Positions 40,304 through 48,469 of a stretch of 48,493 bases of DNA are shown here, one piece after another. The notes below the pieces were generated by a model. The model was given only the letters and a program-made list of their open reading frames with translations. It made no database searches and was not told where the DNA came from. The DNA is taken from the NCBI GenBank assembly GCA_021325315.1, contig JAJPHK010000174.1:1-48493 (forward strand), given 5' to 3'. The DNA comes from Alphaproteobacteria bacterium. Lineage in GTDB: Bacteria > Pseudomonadota > Alphaproteobacteria > Rhizobiales > Xanthobacteraceae. The first letter of the stretch is position 1. Each line of letters begins with the position of its first letter. The translations under genes were made by a program, and so were the position numbers.

Positions 40304-41307
40304 AAGATTTTTGGCTCTCCTGCGGTTTCGATCTCCTCGATCGCGGCGAGGGCGGCGGCCTCGTCGTCACCGACGAATTCCTGAAGGTCTATCTTGCACG
40401 TCCGGAATTGACCCCGCCCGCGAATGCCTGCGGCGCGGAGCGAAAGCTGCATGCGGCATTGCTCGCGGATCCGCGCCGTCCTGTCGGAAAGGCGGAAATT
40501 GCCGCGATTGCAGATCCCGATGCGCGCGAGAACTGGGATTTCGTCATCGCTTTCCGCGACCAGCTGCTCGAACACCCGACGCTCGAAGCAGCCTACCTTT
40601 CGCTGATTCGTTCGGGCGCGGGCAAAACCCCGCCGATTTTCATGAACCAGCTCGTGCATGTGATTTTGCGCAATGCCCTCGATGGATGCGAGGACGCGTT
40701 CCGCTTGCGTGCCGCCGAGTTGTTTTTCCGCCCGCAGCGGCTGACCTTGCACGAGGGCGTGCTTCTTTCCGCTGATGAGGAACGGATTGCAGGCTCGAAT
40801 CCCGCTCCCGTTTCGCCGCTTGTTTCGATGCTGGGGCTGGAGGCTTCCGCCGAAATCGACATTCTAACCGAGCAAAATGCGCCGGTTTACTTCGGCCGCA
40901 GCGATCAGTTCGACATGGCGCTGGATCTTTCCGCGAACCGCCGCGGTCAAGCCGCTCTCGGCGAGGTCATCGCGATCTGGGTGAAGCATCTCCTCGGTGT
41001 GACCGCCGAGGTCGAGCCCTTTGTCGAGGTGAAGAACGCGAATTTTACTTGGTATGTCGGTCTCGACGCAGAAGGAACGAAGATCGGCGACCGGTTGTGG
41101 AACGGAAACGCGATGGAAGAGCAGGAGCGCGAACGGGTCGTTGCGCTCTATCGGCTTCGTTTCACCGGCGCGGATGCGGACGCGAACGAAATCGGCAAAG
41201 AGCCGGTTTATCTTATTCTCGCGATGAACAAGGACCGGGTGCTGCGCATGAAGCCGCAAAATCTCGTCGTTGGCCTGCCGCTCCGGCACATGGAGGCGGC
41301 GAGTTGA
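40300..41307 (+). CDS. DUF6352-type protein of the FDH accessory block
   Basis: The 335-residue product begins MKDFWLSCGFDLLDRGEGGG. It contains a long helical middle (LLEHPTLEAAYLSLIRSGAG and FMNQLVHVILRNALDGCEDAF) and a C-terminal part with TWYVGLDAEGTKIGDRLWNG and VVALYRLRFTG. No known active-site motif is visible, and no signal peptide or membrane segment. Start ATG 40300 (ATGA overlap with the previous stop); an upstream frame to 40108 is not supported. The stop overlaps the TTG start of the DUF3305 gene. Expected to act in the cytoplasm in FDH assembly or electron supply, by context only. Confidence 0.7.
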   Translation: MKDFWLSCGFDLLDRGEGGGLVVTDEFLKVYLARPELTPPANACGAERKLHAALLADPRRPVGKAEIAAIADPDARENWDFVIAFRDQLLEHPTLEAAYLSLIRSGAGKTPPIFMNQLVHVILRNALDGCEDAFRLRAAELFFRPQRLTLHEGVLLSADEERIAGSNPAPVSPLVSMLGLEASAEIDILTEQNAPVYFGRSDQFDMALDLSANRRGQAALGEVIAIWVKHLLGVTAEVEPFVEVKNANFTWYVGLDAEGTKIGDRLWNGNAMEEQERERVVALYRLRFTGADADANEIGKEPVYLILAMNKDRVLRMKPQNLVVGLPLRHMEAAS

Positions 41308-41810
41308 GCGAAATCGTCCGGATTCCGGTAGGCATCGTCGTGGAGCGGCGAAAGGCACAGAGCCGCTGGATCGATTATGTCTGGCGTCCGGTGACGGCGC
41401 TTGCCGGGATACCCGGGACCGAGCCCTGGACGGTGTTGAAGGAAGAGCAAGACGCGATCTCCTTCTATGCCGGCGGCAGCGAGATCGAACTTTTCCCCGC
41501 CGATGCGGCTTATTACCAGGACAATCTCGCCACGGGCGAGCCGCTTCTATGGGTCGTGCTGCGGCCGTCGAAAGGCGAGCTGCCATACGAGCTGTTCAAG
41601 GTGACAGCCGACCCGCATGAAGGCGAGTCGTTGACCGAGAGCGGCGCTGATCTCGTGGAAACCGTGACAATGCCGGATGTGATCGCGGCTGAAGTCGCAC
41701 GCTTTGTCGCCCGCTACTATGTCGCTCGCCCGTTCGTAAAACGTAAGCGCGACCGCGCGAATCCCGAGGCCCTGGCGCGCAAAATCGCTGCGAAGGAAGA
41801 CAAAGAATGA
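41304..41810 (+). CDS. DUF3305 protein
   Basis: The 168-residue product starts with IVRIPVGIVVERRKAQSRWIDYVWRPVTALAG, the hallmark of DUF3305. PWTVLKEEQDAISFYAGGSE and LLWVVLRPSKGELPYEL follow. The start is a TTG at 41304 with GGAGGCGGCGAG before it and an overlap with the previous stop (TTGA). DUF3305 genes sit beside DUF3306 genes in FDH clusters of proteobacteria. Biochemical role not established. Overlaps the DUF3306 start by four bases. Confidence 0.82.
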   Translation: MSEIVRIPVGIVVERRKAQSRWIDYVWRPVTALAGIPGTEPWTVLKEEQDAISFYAGGSEIELFPADAAYYQDNLATGEPLLWVVLRPSKGELPYELFKVTADPHEGESLTESGADLVETVTMPDVIAAEVARFVARYYVARPFVKRKRDRANPEALARKIAAKEDKE

Positions 41811-42472
41811 GCGAGCAGGAGAAATTTCTTCAGCGCTGGTCTCGCCGCAAGCAAGAGGCCGAGCGCGAAGTAAAACAGGCCGGCAAGAAGCCGGAAACCG
41901 AAGCACGCCCGGAAAATGAACGCGAGGCGGCAGCCGACGCTCGCGTACGGCCGGAAAAAAGCGAAGCGCCTTTCGATCCGAAAACGCTTCCCCCCATCGA
42001 TTCAATCGAGGCTACCACCGATATTCGCGCGTTTCTCGCGCCGGGGGTGCCGGAGGAGTTGAAGCGAGCCGCACTCCAGCGTGTTTGGCGAACGGATCCC
42101 GCCATTCGGGACTTTGTCGGTCTCTCGGAGAATTCGTGGGACTTCAACGATCCAAGCGGCGCGCACGGCTTCGGCCCGTTGCAAGTGACAGAACAATTAC
42201 GGGCCGCAGTCGATGCGATGCTCGATCGCAAATCGGCTCCGTCCAGCCCCGAGCCGGGGGAGAGGAAGGGGGGCGATGAGTCGCCGCCGGAGCGCGTCTC
42301 CGAGCTCGCCCCGTCGAAAGCTGGGGATGAAATAACTCATCAACTTTCGTCGGACGCTCCCGGAGAATCGGCACCCGTCGAAAATGTTGCATCGCAGAAA
42401 ATTTCAACCAGCGGCAAAAAATCGGAGCATCGCATTGCGAGACGCGGTCACGGCGCTGCACTGCCGAAATAA
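41807..42472 (+). CDS. DUF3306 protein
   Basis: The 221-residue product starts with EKFLQRWSRRKQEAEREVKQ, the DUF3306 signature. A central structured part at about 60-145 (LPPIDSIEATTDIRAFLAPG, LKRAALQRVWRTDPAIRDFVGLSENSWDFNDPSGAHGFGPL) is flanked by a charged, low-complexity linker and a Ser/Pro-rich C-terminal tail that is probably disordered. It may bridge proteins during FDH assembly. The last gene of the coupled block; 141 bases separate it from the HTH-TorD gene. Confidence 0.82.
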   Translation: MSEQEKFLQRWSRRKQEAEREVKQAGKKPETEARPENEREAAADARVRPEKSEAPFDPKTLPPIDSIEATTDIRAFLAPGVPEELKRAALQRVWRTDPAIRDFVGLSENSWDFNDPSGAHGFGPLQVTEQLRAAVDAMLDRKSAPSSPEPGERKGGDESPPERVSELAPSKAGDEITHQLSSDAPGESAPVENVASQKISTSGKKSEHRIARRGHGAALPK

Positions 42473-42514
42473 CTGCAGCCATCTTCGAATCCGTTCGCGC
42501 ATAGGGGAAAGCTA

Positions 42515-42542
42515 TTGACGCCCTGTGGCAGAGTAATACCAT
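42515..42542 (+). promoter_or_regulatory. Predicted promoter for the FDH structural operon
   Basis: TTGACG (42515-42520), 16 bases and TACCAT (42537-42542) upstream of the HTH-TorD gene, with an AT-rich discriminator. Assigned by eye. Confidence 0.35.
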
Positions 42543-42570
42543 TTTGTTTGGAATATTTCCGAAGAAGAAC

Positions 42571-42591
42571 GGTTCCTAACTCAATGGAACC
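42571..42591. promoter_or_regulatory. GGTTCC-N9-GGAACC dyad, possible autoregulatory operator
   Basis: GGTTCC (42571-42576) and GGAACC (42586-42591) form a perfect dyad ending 22 bases before the HTH-TorD ATG, downstream of the predicted promoter. As this gene product has its own HTH, autoregulation is an attractive hypothesis. Confidence 0.45.
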
Positions 42592-42613
42592 TTGAATTCC
42601 TTGGGGAGGACGC

Positions 42614-43390
42614 ATGCGCGATCCGGGACTCGCTGAGGCCTTTCGCTCCACAGGCGGAGTTTCCGAACTCGCGCGGCGCTTGGGGATTTCGCAGCCCTCG
42701 GTTTCTGCTTGGACCCGCGTTCCCGCTGATCGTGTTGCAGCTGTCGAAGCCGTAACAGGCGTGCCGCGGCGGAGGCTGCGCCCGGATCTTTATGATGAAA
42801 ATTTTTCCATGGATGAAGCCGATGAGATCGACGCCGCGCGTGCGTCCGAATATGTGCTCCTCTCCACGCTGCTTCTTCGTGCGCCCAGCGAACGCCTCAT
42901 CAAACGCATTGCCGGCTTGCGTGCCGACGCGAGTCCGCTGGGTCTTCTGCACGCGGAACTCGCGGATGCAGCCGACCGCTTCAAGCTCGAAGATATCGAG
43001 CTCGAGTTCTTCAACATTTTTGTCGGCATCGGCCGCGGCGAGCTGTTGCCTTACGCGTCTTACTACCTGACCGGTTTCTTGCATGAGCGGCCGCTCGCGC
43101 GCCTGCGCGAGGACTTGGCCGCGCTCGGCATCGAGCGCGCCGAGGACATGTATGAGCCTGAAGACCACATCGGCATCCTGTTCGAGGTCATGGGCGGGCT
43201 TGCATCAAAGCGCTTGCCCGCGCCCGAAGGCTCGGACCGGAAAATTTTCGAGAAGCATTTGAAGCCTTGGGCTGCGCGTTTCTTCTCGGATCTCGAACAT
43301 ACGAAGAGCGCGAAATTCTATCGGGCGGTCGGACGCCTCGGCCGCACCTTCATGGAAATCGAGGCGGAAGCTTTTGCGCTCGGCGATTGA
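42614..43390 (+). CDS. HTH domain fused to TorD/DmsD-family chaperone
   Basis: The 258-residue product has a Cro/CI- or YdaS-like helix-turn-helix at about 10-60 (GGVSELARRLGISQPSVSAW, then PADRVAAVEAVTGVPRRRLRPDLY). A TorD/DmsD-like all-helical domain follows from about 70 (SEYVLLSTLLLRAPSERLI; LELEFFNIFVGIGRGELLPYASYYLTG-type motif; PEDHIGILFEVMGGLAS). TorD proteins bind the Tat leader of molybdoenzymes and help cofactor insertion, and the next genes encode two Tat-signal proteins. The fusion could tie maturation state to transcription, for instance releasing DNA when the leader is free. It starts at ATG 42614 after GGGGAGGAC. Family match by motif. Confidence 0.85.
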   Translation: MRDPGLAEAFRSTGGVSELARRLGISQPSVSAWTRVPADRVAAVEAVTGVPRRRLRPDLYDENFSMDEADEIDAARASEYVLLSTLLLRAPSERLIKRIAGLRADASPLGLLHAELADAADRFKLEDIELEFFNIFVGIGRGELLPYASYYLTGFLHERPLARLREDLAALGIERAEDMYEPEDHIGILFEVMGGLASKRLPAPEGSDRKIFEKHLKPWAARFFSDLEHTKSAKFYRAVGRLGRTFMEIEAEAFALGD

Positions 43391-43430
43391 GCCAGGCGCT
43401 GACAACCGAAAGCGAACGAGGAGAACGGCG

Positions 43431-43634
43431 ATGAAAGAGGAAACGAGAAAAGCAGGGCGCCGTGACTTTTTACGCGCGATGGGCGCGGGTGCCGGTGTCG
43501 CAGCGATGGCGCCGCTCGCATCGCCGGCGAAAGCCGACAGCGAAAACAACGACGAGAAGCGGAAGACCCGGTATCGGGAAACCGATCACATCAAGGAGTT
43601 TTACCGCGTCAATCGTTATCCGAACGCGAAATAG
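43431..43634 (+). CDS. Small Tat-signal protein of the FDH operon
   Basis: The 67-residue product has a twin-arginine leader (AGRRDFLRAMGAGAGVAAMA), a short cleavage region and only about 32 mature residues, ending TDHIKEFYRVNRYPNAK. It is too small to be an enzyme; a small periplasmic subunit or assembly factor of FDH is plausible. ATG 43431 follows GAGGAGAAC; FDH alpha begins 9 bases after its stop. Shorter than most annotated genes and thus easily missed. Confidence 0.8.
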   Translation: MKEETRKAGRRDFLRAMGAGAGVAAMAPLASPAKADSENNDEKRKTRYRETDHIKEFYRVNRYPNAK

Positions 43635-43643
43635 GAGGGAGCC

Positions 43644-46553
43644 GTGCTGATTAAACGAACCGAACGTGAAGCGCGCCGCGGCAAGCTCTCCGCGGCACTG
43701 GCAGGACGATCCGGCGGCGGCCTCGATCGTCGTACATTCCTTCGCCGCTCCGGCGTGGTCGCCGGTGGCCTCGCGACATTGGGCGCGATGCCGCTCGTCA
43801 GCGTTCGCCGCGCGGAAGCGGGCCCGCCGGCTCCGGCGGGACAGCAAGTCACGATCCGCAAAAGCATCTGCACGCATTGCTCCGTCGGCTGCACCGTCAC
43901 CGCGGAAGTCGCGAATGGCGTGTGGATCGGACAAGAGCCGAGCTGGGACAGCCCGATCAACCGCGGCTCGCACTGCGCGAAAGGCGCCTCCGTCCGCGAG
44001 CTCGTCTCTGGCGATCGTCGGCTGAAATATCCGATGAAGCTCGAAGGCGGCCGCTGGACCCGCATCAAATGGGACCAGGCCATGGACGAGATCGGCAAGA
44101 AGATTCTCGACGTGCGCGAAAAATCCGGGCCCGACGCCGTCTATTGGCTCGGCTCGGCCAAGATGACGAACGAGGGGTCGTATCTCTTCCGCAAGCTCGG
44201 GGCGTTCTGGGGCACCAACAATACCGACCACCAGGCGCGCATTTGCCACTCCACCACGGTCACGGGTGTCGCCAACACCTGGGGCTACGGGGCGATGACG
44301 AACAGCTACACCGATATCCGCAACGCCAAGACGCAGATCATCATGGGCGGCAATCCGGCGGAAGCGCATCCGGTGTCGTTGCAACACCTCTTGGAAGGCG
44401 CAGAGATGAAGAAGGCGAATGTCATCGTCATCGATCCGCGCCTCACCCGTACGGCCGCGCATGCGACCGAATATGTGCGGCTCCGCCCGGGCACCGACAT
44501 TCCGGTGCTCTACGGGATCATGTGGCATGTCCTGAAGAACGGCTGGGAAGACAAGGAATTCATCAAGCAGCGTGTCTACGGCTTCGAGGACGCCAAGAAG
44601 GAAATCGAGAAGTGGACGCCTGACGAGGTCGAGCGCGTTTCCGGCGTGCCGGGCGCTCAGCTCGAACGCGTCGCCAAGATGTTCGCCACCGAAAAGCCCG
44701 CGACGCTGATCTGGTGCATGGGTCAGACCCAGCACACGGTCGGTACCGCGAACGTGCGCGCGAGCTGCATGGCATTGTTGCTGACCGGCAATGTGGGCGC
44801 GCCGGGAACGGGCGCCAACATCTTCCGCGGTCACGACAACGTTCAGGGCGCGACCGACGTCGGCTTGGATATCGTGACGCTGCCGTTCTACTACGGCCTC
44901 GTCGAAGGCGCTTGGAAGCACTGGTCGCGTGTCTGGGAAGTCGACTACGACTGGCTGGTGTCGCGCTTCCAAGACAAGAAGATTATGGAAACGTCGGGCA
45001 TTCCACTCACGCGGTGGTTCGACGCGACGATCCTGCCGAAGGACCAAGTCGGACAGAGCGACAACGTCAAGGCCATGTTCGTGCAGGGCCATGCCAGCAA
45101 CTCGATTACACGCATTCCGGAGTCGCTGAAAGGCCTGGAGAAGCTTGAGCTTCTCGTTGTCGCCGATCCGCATCCGACCACCTGGGCTTCGCTCGCGGTG
45201 CAGGCTGGCCGTAAGGACAACATGTATCTCCTGCCGGTCGCGACCCAGTTCGAGTGCAAGGGATCGCGCGTCGCCTCCAACCGCGCCTTGCAGTGGGGCG
45301 AGCAGATCGTGAAGCCGATCTTCGAATCGAAGGATGACCTTGAGGTGATGTATCTCACCGCCAAGGCGCTCGGCTTCGCCGACAAGATGTTCAAGAACAT
45401 CAAGGTCACGAACAATCTGCCGGAAGCGGAAGACATCCTGCGCGAGATGAATCGCGGAAGCTGGTCGACCGGCTACTGCGGCCAGTCGCCGGAGCGCCTG
45501 AAGGTGCACATGGCGAACCAGAAGGATTTCGACATGATCACCCAGCGCGCGACGACGGGTCCCGCGAAGGGCGACTACTACGGCTTGCCGTGGCCGTGCT
45601 GGGGCTCCCCGGAGGTCAAACATCCGGGTACGCCGCTTCTCTACAACACGAATCTAGCGGCGATGGACGGCGGCGGGGTGTTCCGTGCGCGCTTCGGCGT
45701 CGAGCGGAACGGCGTGAACCTCCTCGCCGAAGGTTCCTATTCGGTGGGTTCGGAGTTGAAAGACGGCTATCCCGAATTCACCTACGGTGTGCTGAAGAAA
45801 CTCGGCTGGGACTCGGAACTCACACCTGCCGAGCTTGCGAAGATCCAGCAGATCGGCGGCGACAAGGCGGACACCGTTTCCTGGTCGACCGACTTGTCGG
45901 GCGGCATTCAACGCATCGCGTTGAAACACGGCTGCATCCCGTACGGAAACGGCAAGGCGCGCATGAACGCCTGGAATTTGCCGGACCCAATCCCGGTGCA
46001 CCGCGAGCCGATCTATTCGCCTCGCGTCGACCTCATCCAGAAATATCCGACGCTCCCCGACGCCAAGCAGTTCCGGCTGCCGAATATCGGCTTCACGGTG
46101 CAGAAGGCGGCGGTCGACAAGGGTATTGCGAAGCAATTCCCGCTCATCCTCTCGTCCGGCCGGCTGGTCGAATACGAGGGCGGCGGCGAAGAAACCCGTT
46201 CGAACAAGTGGCTCGCCGAGCTGCAGCAGGACATGTTCATCGAAATCAATCCTGCCGACGCGGCGGACCGCGGCATCAAGGACGGCGGCTGGGTCTGGGT
46301 CACGGGCACCGAAAACAGCTCGAAGGCCAAGATGAAGGCGCTGGTGACCGAACGTGTCGGGAAGGGCGTCGCGTGGATGCCGTTCCATTTCGGCGGCTGG
46401 TTCGGCGGCGTCGACCTGCGCAAGAACTATCCGGAAGGAGCCGATCCGATCGTGCTGGGTGAAAGCGCCAACACGATCACGTCGTACGGCTATGATCCGG
46501 CAACGGGCATGCAGGAGCCCAAAGTCACACTTTGTCAGATCAGCGCGGCATAG
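43644..46553 (+). CDS. fdhA: Formate dehydrogenase, catalytic (alpha) subunit, molybdopterin type
   Basis: The 969-residue precursor has a Tat leader (R29-R30-TFLRR and a hydrophobic segment) so the active site faces the periplasm. The first 4Fe-4S cluster motif is C76-x2-C79-x3-C83 and C111 (CTHCSVGC; GSHCAKG). The molybdopterin domain continues with the ligand position C201-H202 in ARICHSTTVTGVANTWG, where selenocysteine sits in E. coli FDH-N; the codon is TGC, so this is the cysteine form. Other features are NPAEAHPVSLQHLLEG and the C-terminal VAWMPFHFGGWFGGVDLRKNYPEGADPI. It oxidises formate to CO2. GTG 43644 follows AGGAGGGAGCC. Partner beta and gamma subunit genes follow directly. Confidence 0.95.
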   Translation: MLIKRTEREARRGKLSAALAGRSGGGLDRRTFLRRSGVVAGGLATLGAMPLVSVRRAEAGPPAPAGQQVTIRKSICTHCSVGCTVTAEVANGVWIGQEPSWDSPINRGSHCAKGASVRELVSGDRRLKYPMKLEGGRWTRIKWDQAMDEIGKKILDVREKSGPDAVYWLGSAKMTNEGSYLFRKLGAFWGTNNTDHQARICHSTTVTGVANTWGYGAMTNSYTDIRNAKTQIIMGGNPAEAHPVSLQHLLEGAEMKKANVIVIDPRLTRTAAHATEYVRLRPGTDIPVLYGIMWHVLKNGWEDKEFIKQRVYGFEDAKKEIEKWTPDEVERVSGVPGAQLERVAKMFATEKPATLIWCMGQTQHTVGTANVRASCMALLLTGNVGAPGTGANIFRGHDNVQGATDVGLDIVTLPFYYGLVEGAWKHWSRVWEVDYDWLVSRFQDKKIMETSGIPLTRWFDATILPKDQVGQSDNVKAMFVQGHASNSITRIPESLKGLEKLELLVVADPHPTTWASLAVQAGRKDNMYLLPVATQFECKGSRVASNRALQWGEQIVKPIFESKDDLEVMYLTAKALGFADKMFKNIKVTNNLPEAEDILREMNRGSWSTGYCGQSPERLKVHMANQKDFDMITQRATTGPAKGDYYGLPWPCWGSPEVKHPGTPLLYNTNLAAMDGGGVFRARFGVERNGVNLLAEGSYSVGSELKDGYPEFTYGVLKKLGWDSELTPAELAKIQQIGGDKADTVSWSTDLSGGIQRIALKHGCIPYGNGKARMNAWNLPDPIPVHREPIYSPRVDLIQKYPTLPDAKQFRLPNIGFTVQKAAVDKGIAKQFPLILSSGRLVEYEGGGEETRSNKWLAELQQDMFIEINPADAADRGIKDGGWVWVTGTENSSKAKMKALVTERVGKGVAWMPFHFGGWFGGVDLRKNYPEGADPIVLGESANTITSYGYDPATGMQEPKVTLCQISAA

Positions 46554-46564
46554 GAGGCGGAACC

Positions 46565-47161
46565 ATGGCTCGAATGAAATTTCTCTGCGACGCCGACCGT
46601 TGCATCGAGTGCAACGCCTGCGTCACCGCCTGCAAGAACGAAAACGAAGTGCCCTGGGGCATCAACCGCCGTCGCGTCGTGACGATCAACGACGGTAAGC
46701 CCGGCGAGCGTTCGGTCTCCATGGCCTGCATGCACTGCACAGACGCGCCCTGCCAGGCGGTCTGTCCGGTGAACGCCTTCTACACTACGGCGGATGCCGT
46801 GGTGCTGCACTCCAAGGATATCTGCATCGGCTGCGGCTATTGCTTCTACGCGTGCCCGTTCGGCGCGCCGCAATATCCGCGCGTGGGCAATTTCGGTTCG
46901 CGCGGCAAGATGGACAAATGCACCTACTGCGCGGGCGGGCCGGAAACCGACAACACCGCCGCGGAATACGCCAAATACGGCGCGAACCGTTTGGCGCAAG
47001 GCAAACTGCCGCTCTGCGCCGAGATGTGCTCGACGAAATCCTTGCTCGCCGGCGACGGCGAGATCATCGCGCAGATTTACAAAGAGCGCGTGATGAAACG
47101 CGGCTACGGCTCCGGCGCGTGGGGCTGGCAGACGGCCTATCACGAAACGATCAAGGTCTGA
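46565..47161 (+). CDS. fdhB: Formate dehydrogenase, iron-sulfur (beta) subunit
   Basis: The 198-residue product has four cysteine groups of the FDH/DMSO-reductase beta type: C13-x2-C16-x2-C19-x3-C23 (CIECNACVTAC), CMHCTDAPCQAVCP, CIGCGYCFYACP and CTYC with CAEMC near the C-terminus. It would carry four 4Fe-4S clusters and pass electrons from the catalytic subunit to the cytochrome. It lacks its own signal, as usual, being co-exported with alpha. ATG 46565 follows GGAGGCGGAACC, 11 bases after the alpha stop. It matches the FDH3 beta family in length. Confidence 0.94.
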   Translation: MARMKFLCDADRCIECNACVTACKNENEVPWGINRRRVVTINDGKPGERSVSMACMHCTDAPCQAVCPVNAFYTTADAVVLHSKDICIGCGYCFYACPFGAPQYPRVGNFGSRGKMDKCTYCAGGPETDNTAAEYAKYGANRLAQGKLPLCAEMCSTKSLLAGDGEIIAQIYKERVMKRGYGSGAWGWQTAYHETIKV

Positions 47162-47183
47162 GCGAGCGAGGGAGGAAAACAAA

Positions 47184-48191
47184 ATGACAAGGCTTCTTGC
47201 CCGCTTGGGCCATATTCTCGGGGCTGCGGTTTTTCTCTTCACGCTCGTGGCTGTTTCACCCGGTTGGGCGCAGCAGCCTTCAAAGGACAATCCCAACGCC
47301 TCCGCCGTGCAGGAGCAGCAGCTTTTGCGGGAACTGAACCGCGTTCAGGGCCTTGTTTCGATTCCCGACACGAAGGAAGGCACGCTCATTCAGCCGCAAG
47401 GCCGGGAATGGAGGCATTTTCATGAGGTAACGCTGCGCTGGATCGGCGCGATCGCGCTGATCGGCATGGTTGTGCTGCTCGCGGTCTTTTATCTCGTCCG
47501 CGGCTCGATCAAGCTTGCGAGCGGGCGCGCGGGGCGCACGATCCTGCGCTTTGATACGCTCGAACGCACCGTGCACTGGATGACGGCCGTAAGCTTCATC
47601 ATTCTCGGCATTTCCGGCCTCAACATAACCTTCGGCAAACCTCTGCTGCTCCCGCTGATGGATCCGCAGACGTTCACGAATATTTCCGAGGCGCTGAAAT
47701 ACGCGCACAACTATCTCAGCTTCCCGTTCACCATCGGCATTCTGTTCATGCTGGTGATGTGGTTGAAGGACAACATCCCTGACAGCACCGATGTGGAGTG
47801 GCTGAAGGAGGGGGGCGGCATTGTCGGACATGCGCATCCGCCCGCTCGCCGCTTCAACGCGGGCCAGAAGGGAATCTTCTGGATCGTCGTGCTCGGCGGC
47901 GCCGCCATGGCGATCACAGGCTACGTACTGATGTTCCCGTTCTACGCAGGATTGAACATCGCCAACATGCAGGCGGCGCAGATCGTCCACGGCGTGGTCG
48001 GTGTTCTCTTCATCGCCGTGATCCTCGCGCACATCTATATCGGCACGCTCGGCATGGAGGGCGCGTTCGAGGCGATGGGCAGCGGCGAAGTCGACCTCAA
48101 TTGGGCGAAAGAGCACCACAGTCTCTGGGTGAAGGAGGAGATGGGTAAAACCGGATCCTCCGCGCATACCCGGATGACGCCGGCGGAATAG
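47184..48191 (+). CDS. fdhC: Formate dehydrogenase, cytochrome b (gamma) subunit
   Basis: The 335-residue product has an N-terminal signal-like segment (LGHILGAAVFLFTLVAVSPGWA), then a periplasmic portion. Membrane helices follow: WIGAIALIGMVVLLAVFYLV, VHWMTAVSFIILGISGLNIT, LSFPFTIGILFMLVMWL, IFWIVVLGGAAMAITGYVLM and IVHGVVGVLFIAVILAHIYIG. Histidines in H-W-M-T, H-N-Y and H-G-V could ligate b hemes, as in FdnI-type subunits. It anchors the complex and donates electrons to quinone. The gene follows beta by 22 bases with GGGAGGAAAAC before the ATG. A small membrane protein follows. Confidence 0.93.
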   Translation: MTRLLARLGHILGAAVFLFTLVAVSPGWAQQPSKDNPNASAVQEQQLLRELNRVQGLVSIPDTKEGTLIQPQGREWRHFHEVTLRWIGAIALIGMVVLLAVFYLVRGSIKLASGRAGRTILRFDTLERTVHWMTAVSFIILGISGLNITFGKPLLLPLMDPQTFTNISEALKYAHNYLSFPFTIGILFMLVMWLKDNIPDSTDVEWLKEGGGIVGHAHPPARRFNAGQKGIFWIVVLGGAAMAITGYVLMFPFYAGLNIANMQAAQIVHGVVGVLFIAVILAHIYIGTLGMEGAFEAMGSGEVDLNWAKEHHSLWVKEEMGKTGSSAHTRMTPAE

Positions 48192-48217
48192 TTCAACGAT
48201 GGTTTGCGGGGGTTAAC

Positions 48218-48394
48218 ATGCGTGCTTTCGGAATGGCGTCTGTGTTTATCGTCCTGCTCGCGGTGATCGGTGCGTTCGGCCTGAATTTCTTCCAGGAATC
48301 CGCTTCCTTGGCGTACAGCGGCGTGACCGGCGCGAAACTCGATCAGAGCGAGGCAGCCGTGAATATTTACGCGAGGGAAGTTAAGCAGCACTGA
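48218..48394 (+). CDS. Small single-TM protein downstream of FDH gamma
   Basis: A 58-residue product: MRAFGMASVFIVLLAVIGAF is one membrane helix, then FQESASLAYSGVTGAKLDQS and a charged tail YAREVKQH. It begins at ATG 48218 after a GCGGGGG run, 26 bases after the gamma stop, in the same orientation. Similar small proteins occur at the ends of FDH operons; an accessory or stabilising subunit is plausible but not shown. Confidence 0.7.
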   Translation: MRAFGMASVFIVLLAVIGAFGLNFFQESASLAYSGVTGAKLDQSEAAVNIYAREVKQH

Positions 48395-48469
48395 CCGCGC
48401 GCTACGATTTCCGCCGGAGCGATCGCCCCGGCGGACTGAATAACGAGACGCCGGCCGCAAGGAGGCGTT

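Noticed and set aside
43470-45623. 717-codon minus-strand open frame opposite FDH alpha
   Set aside because: The plus-strand frame codes for a clear FDH catalytic subunit; the antisense composition is a GC shadow.
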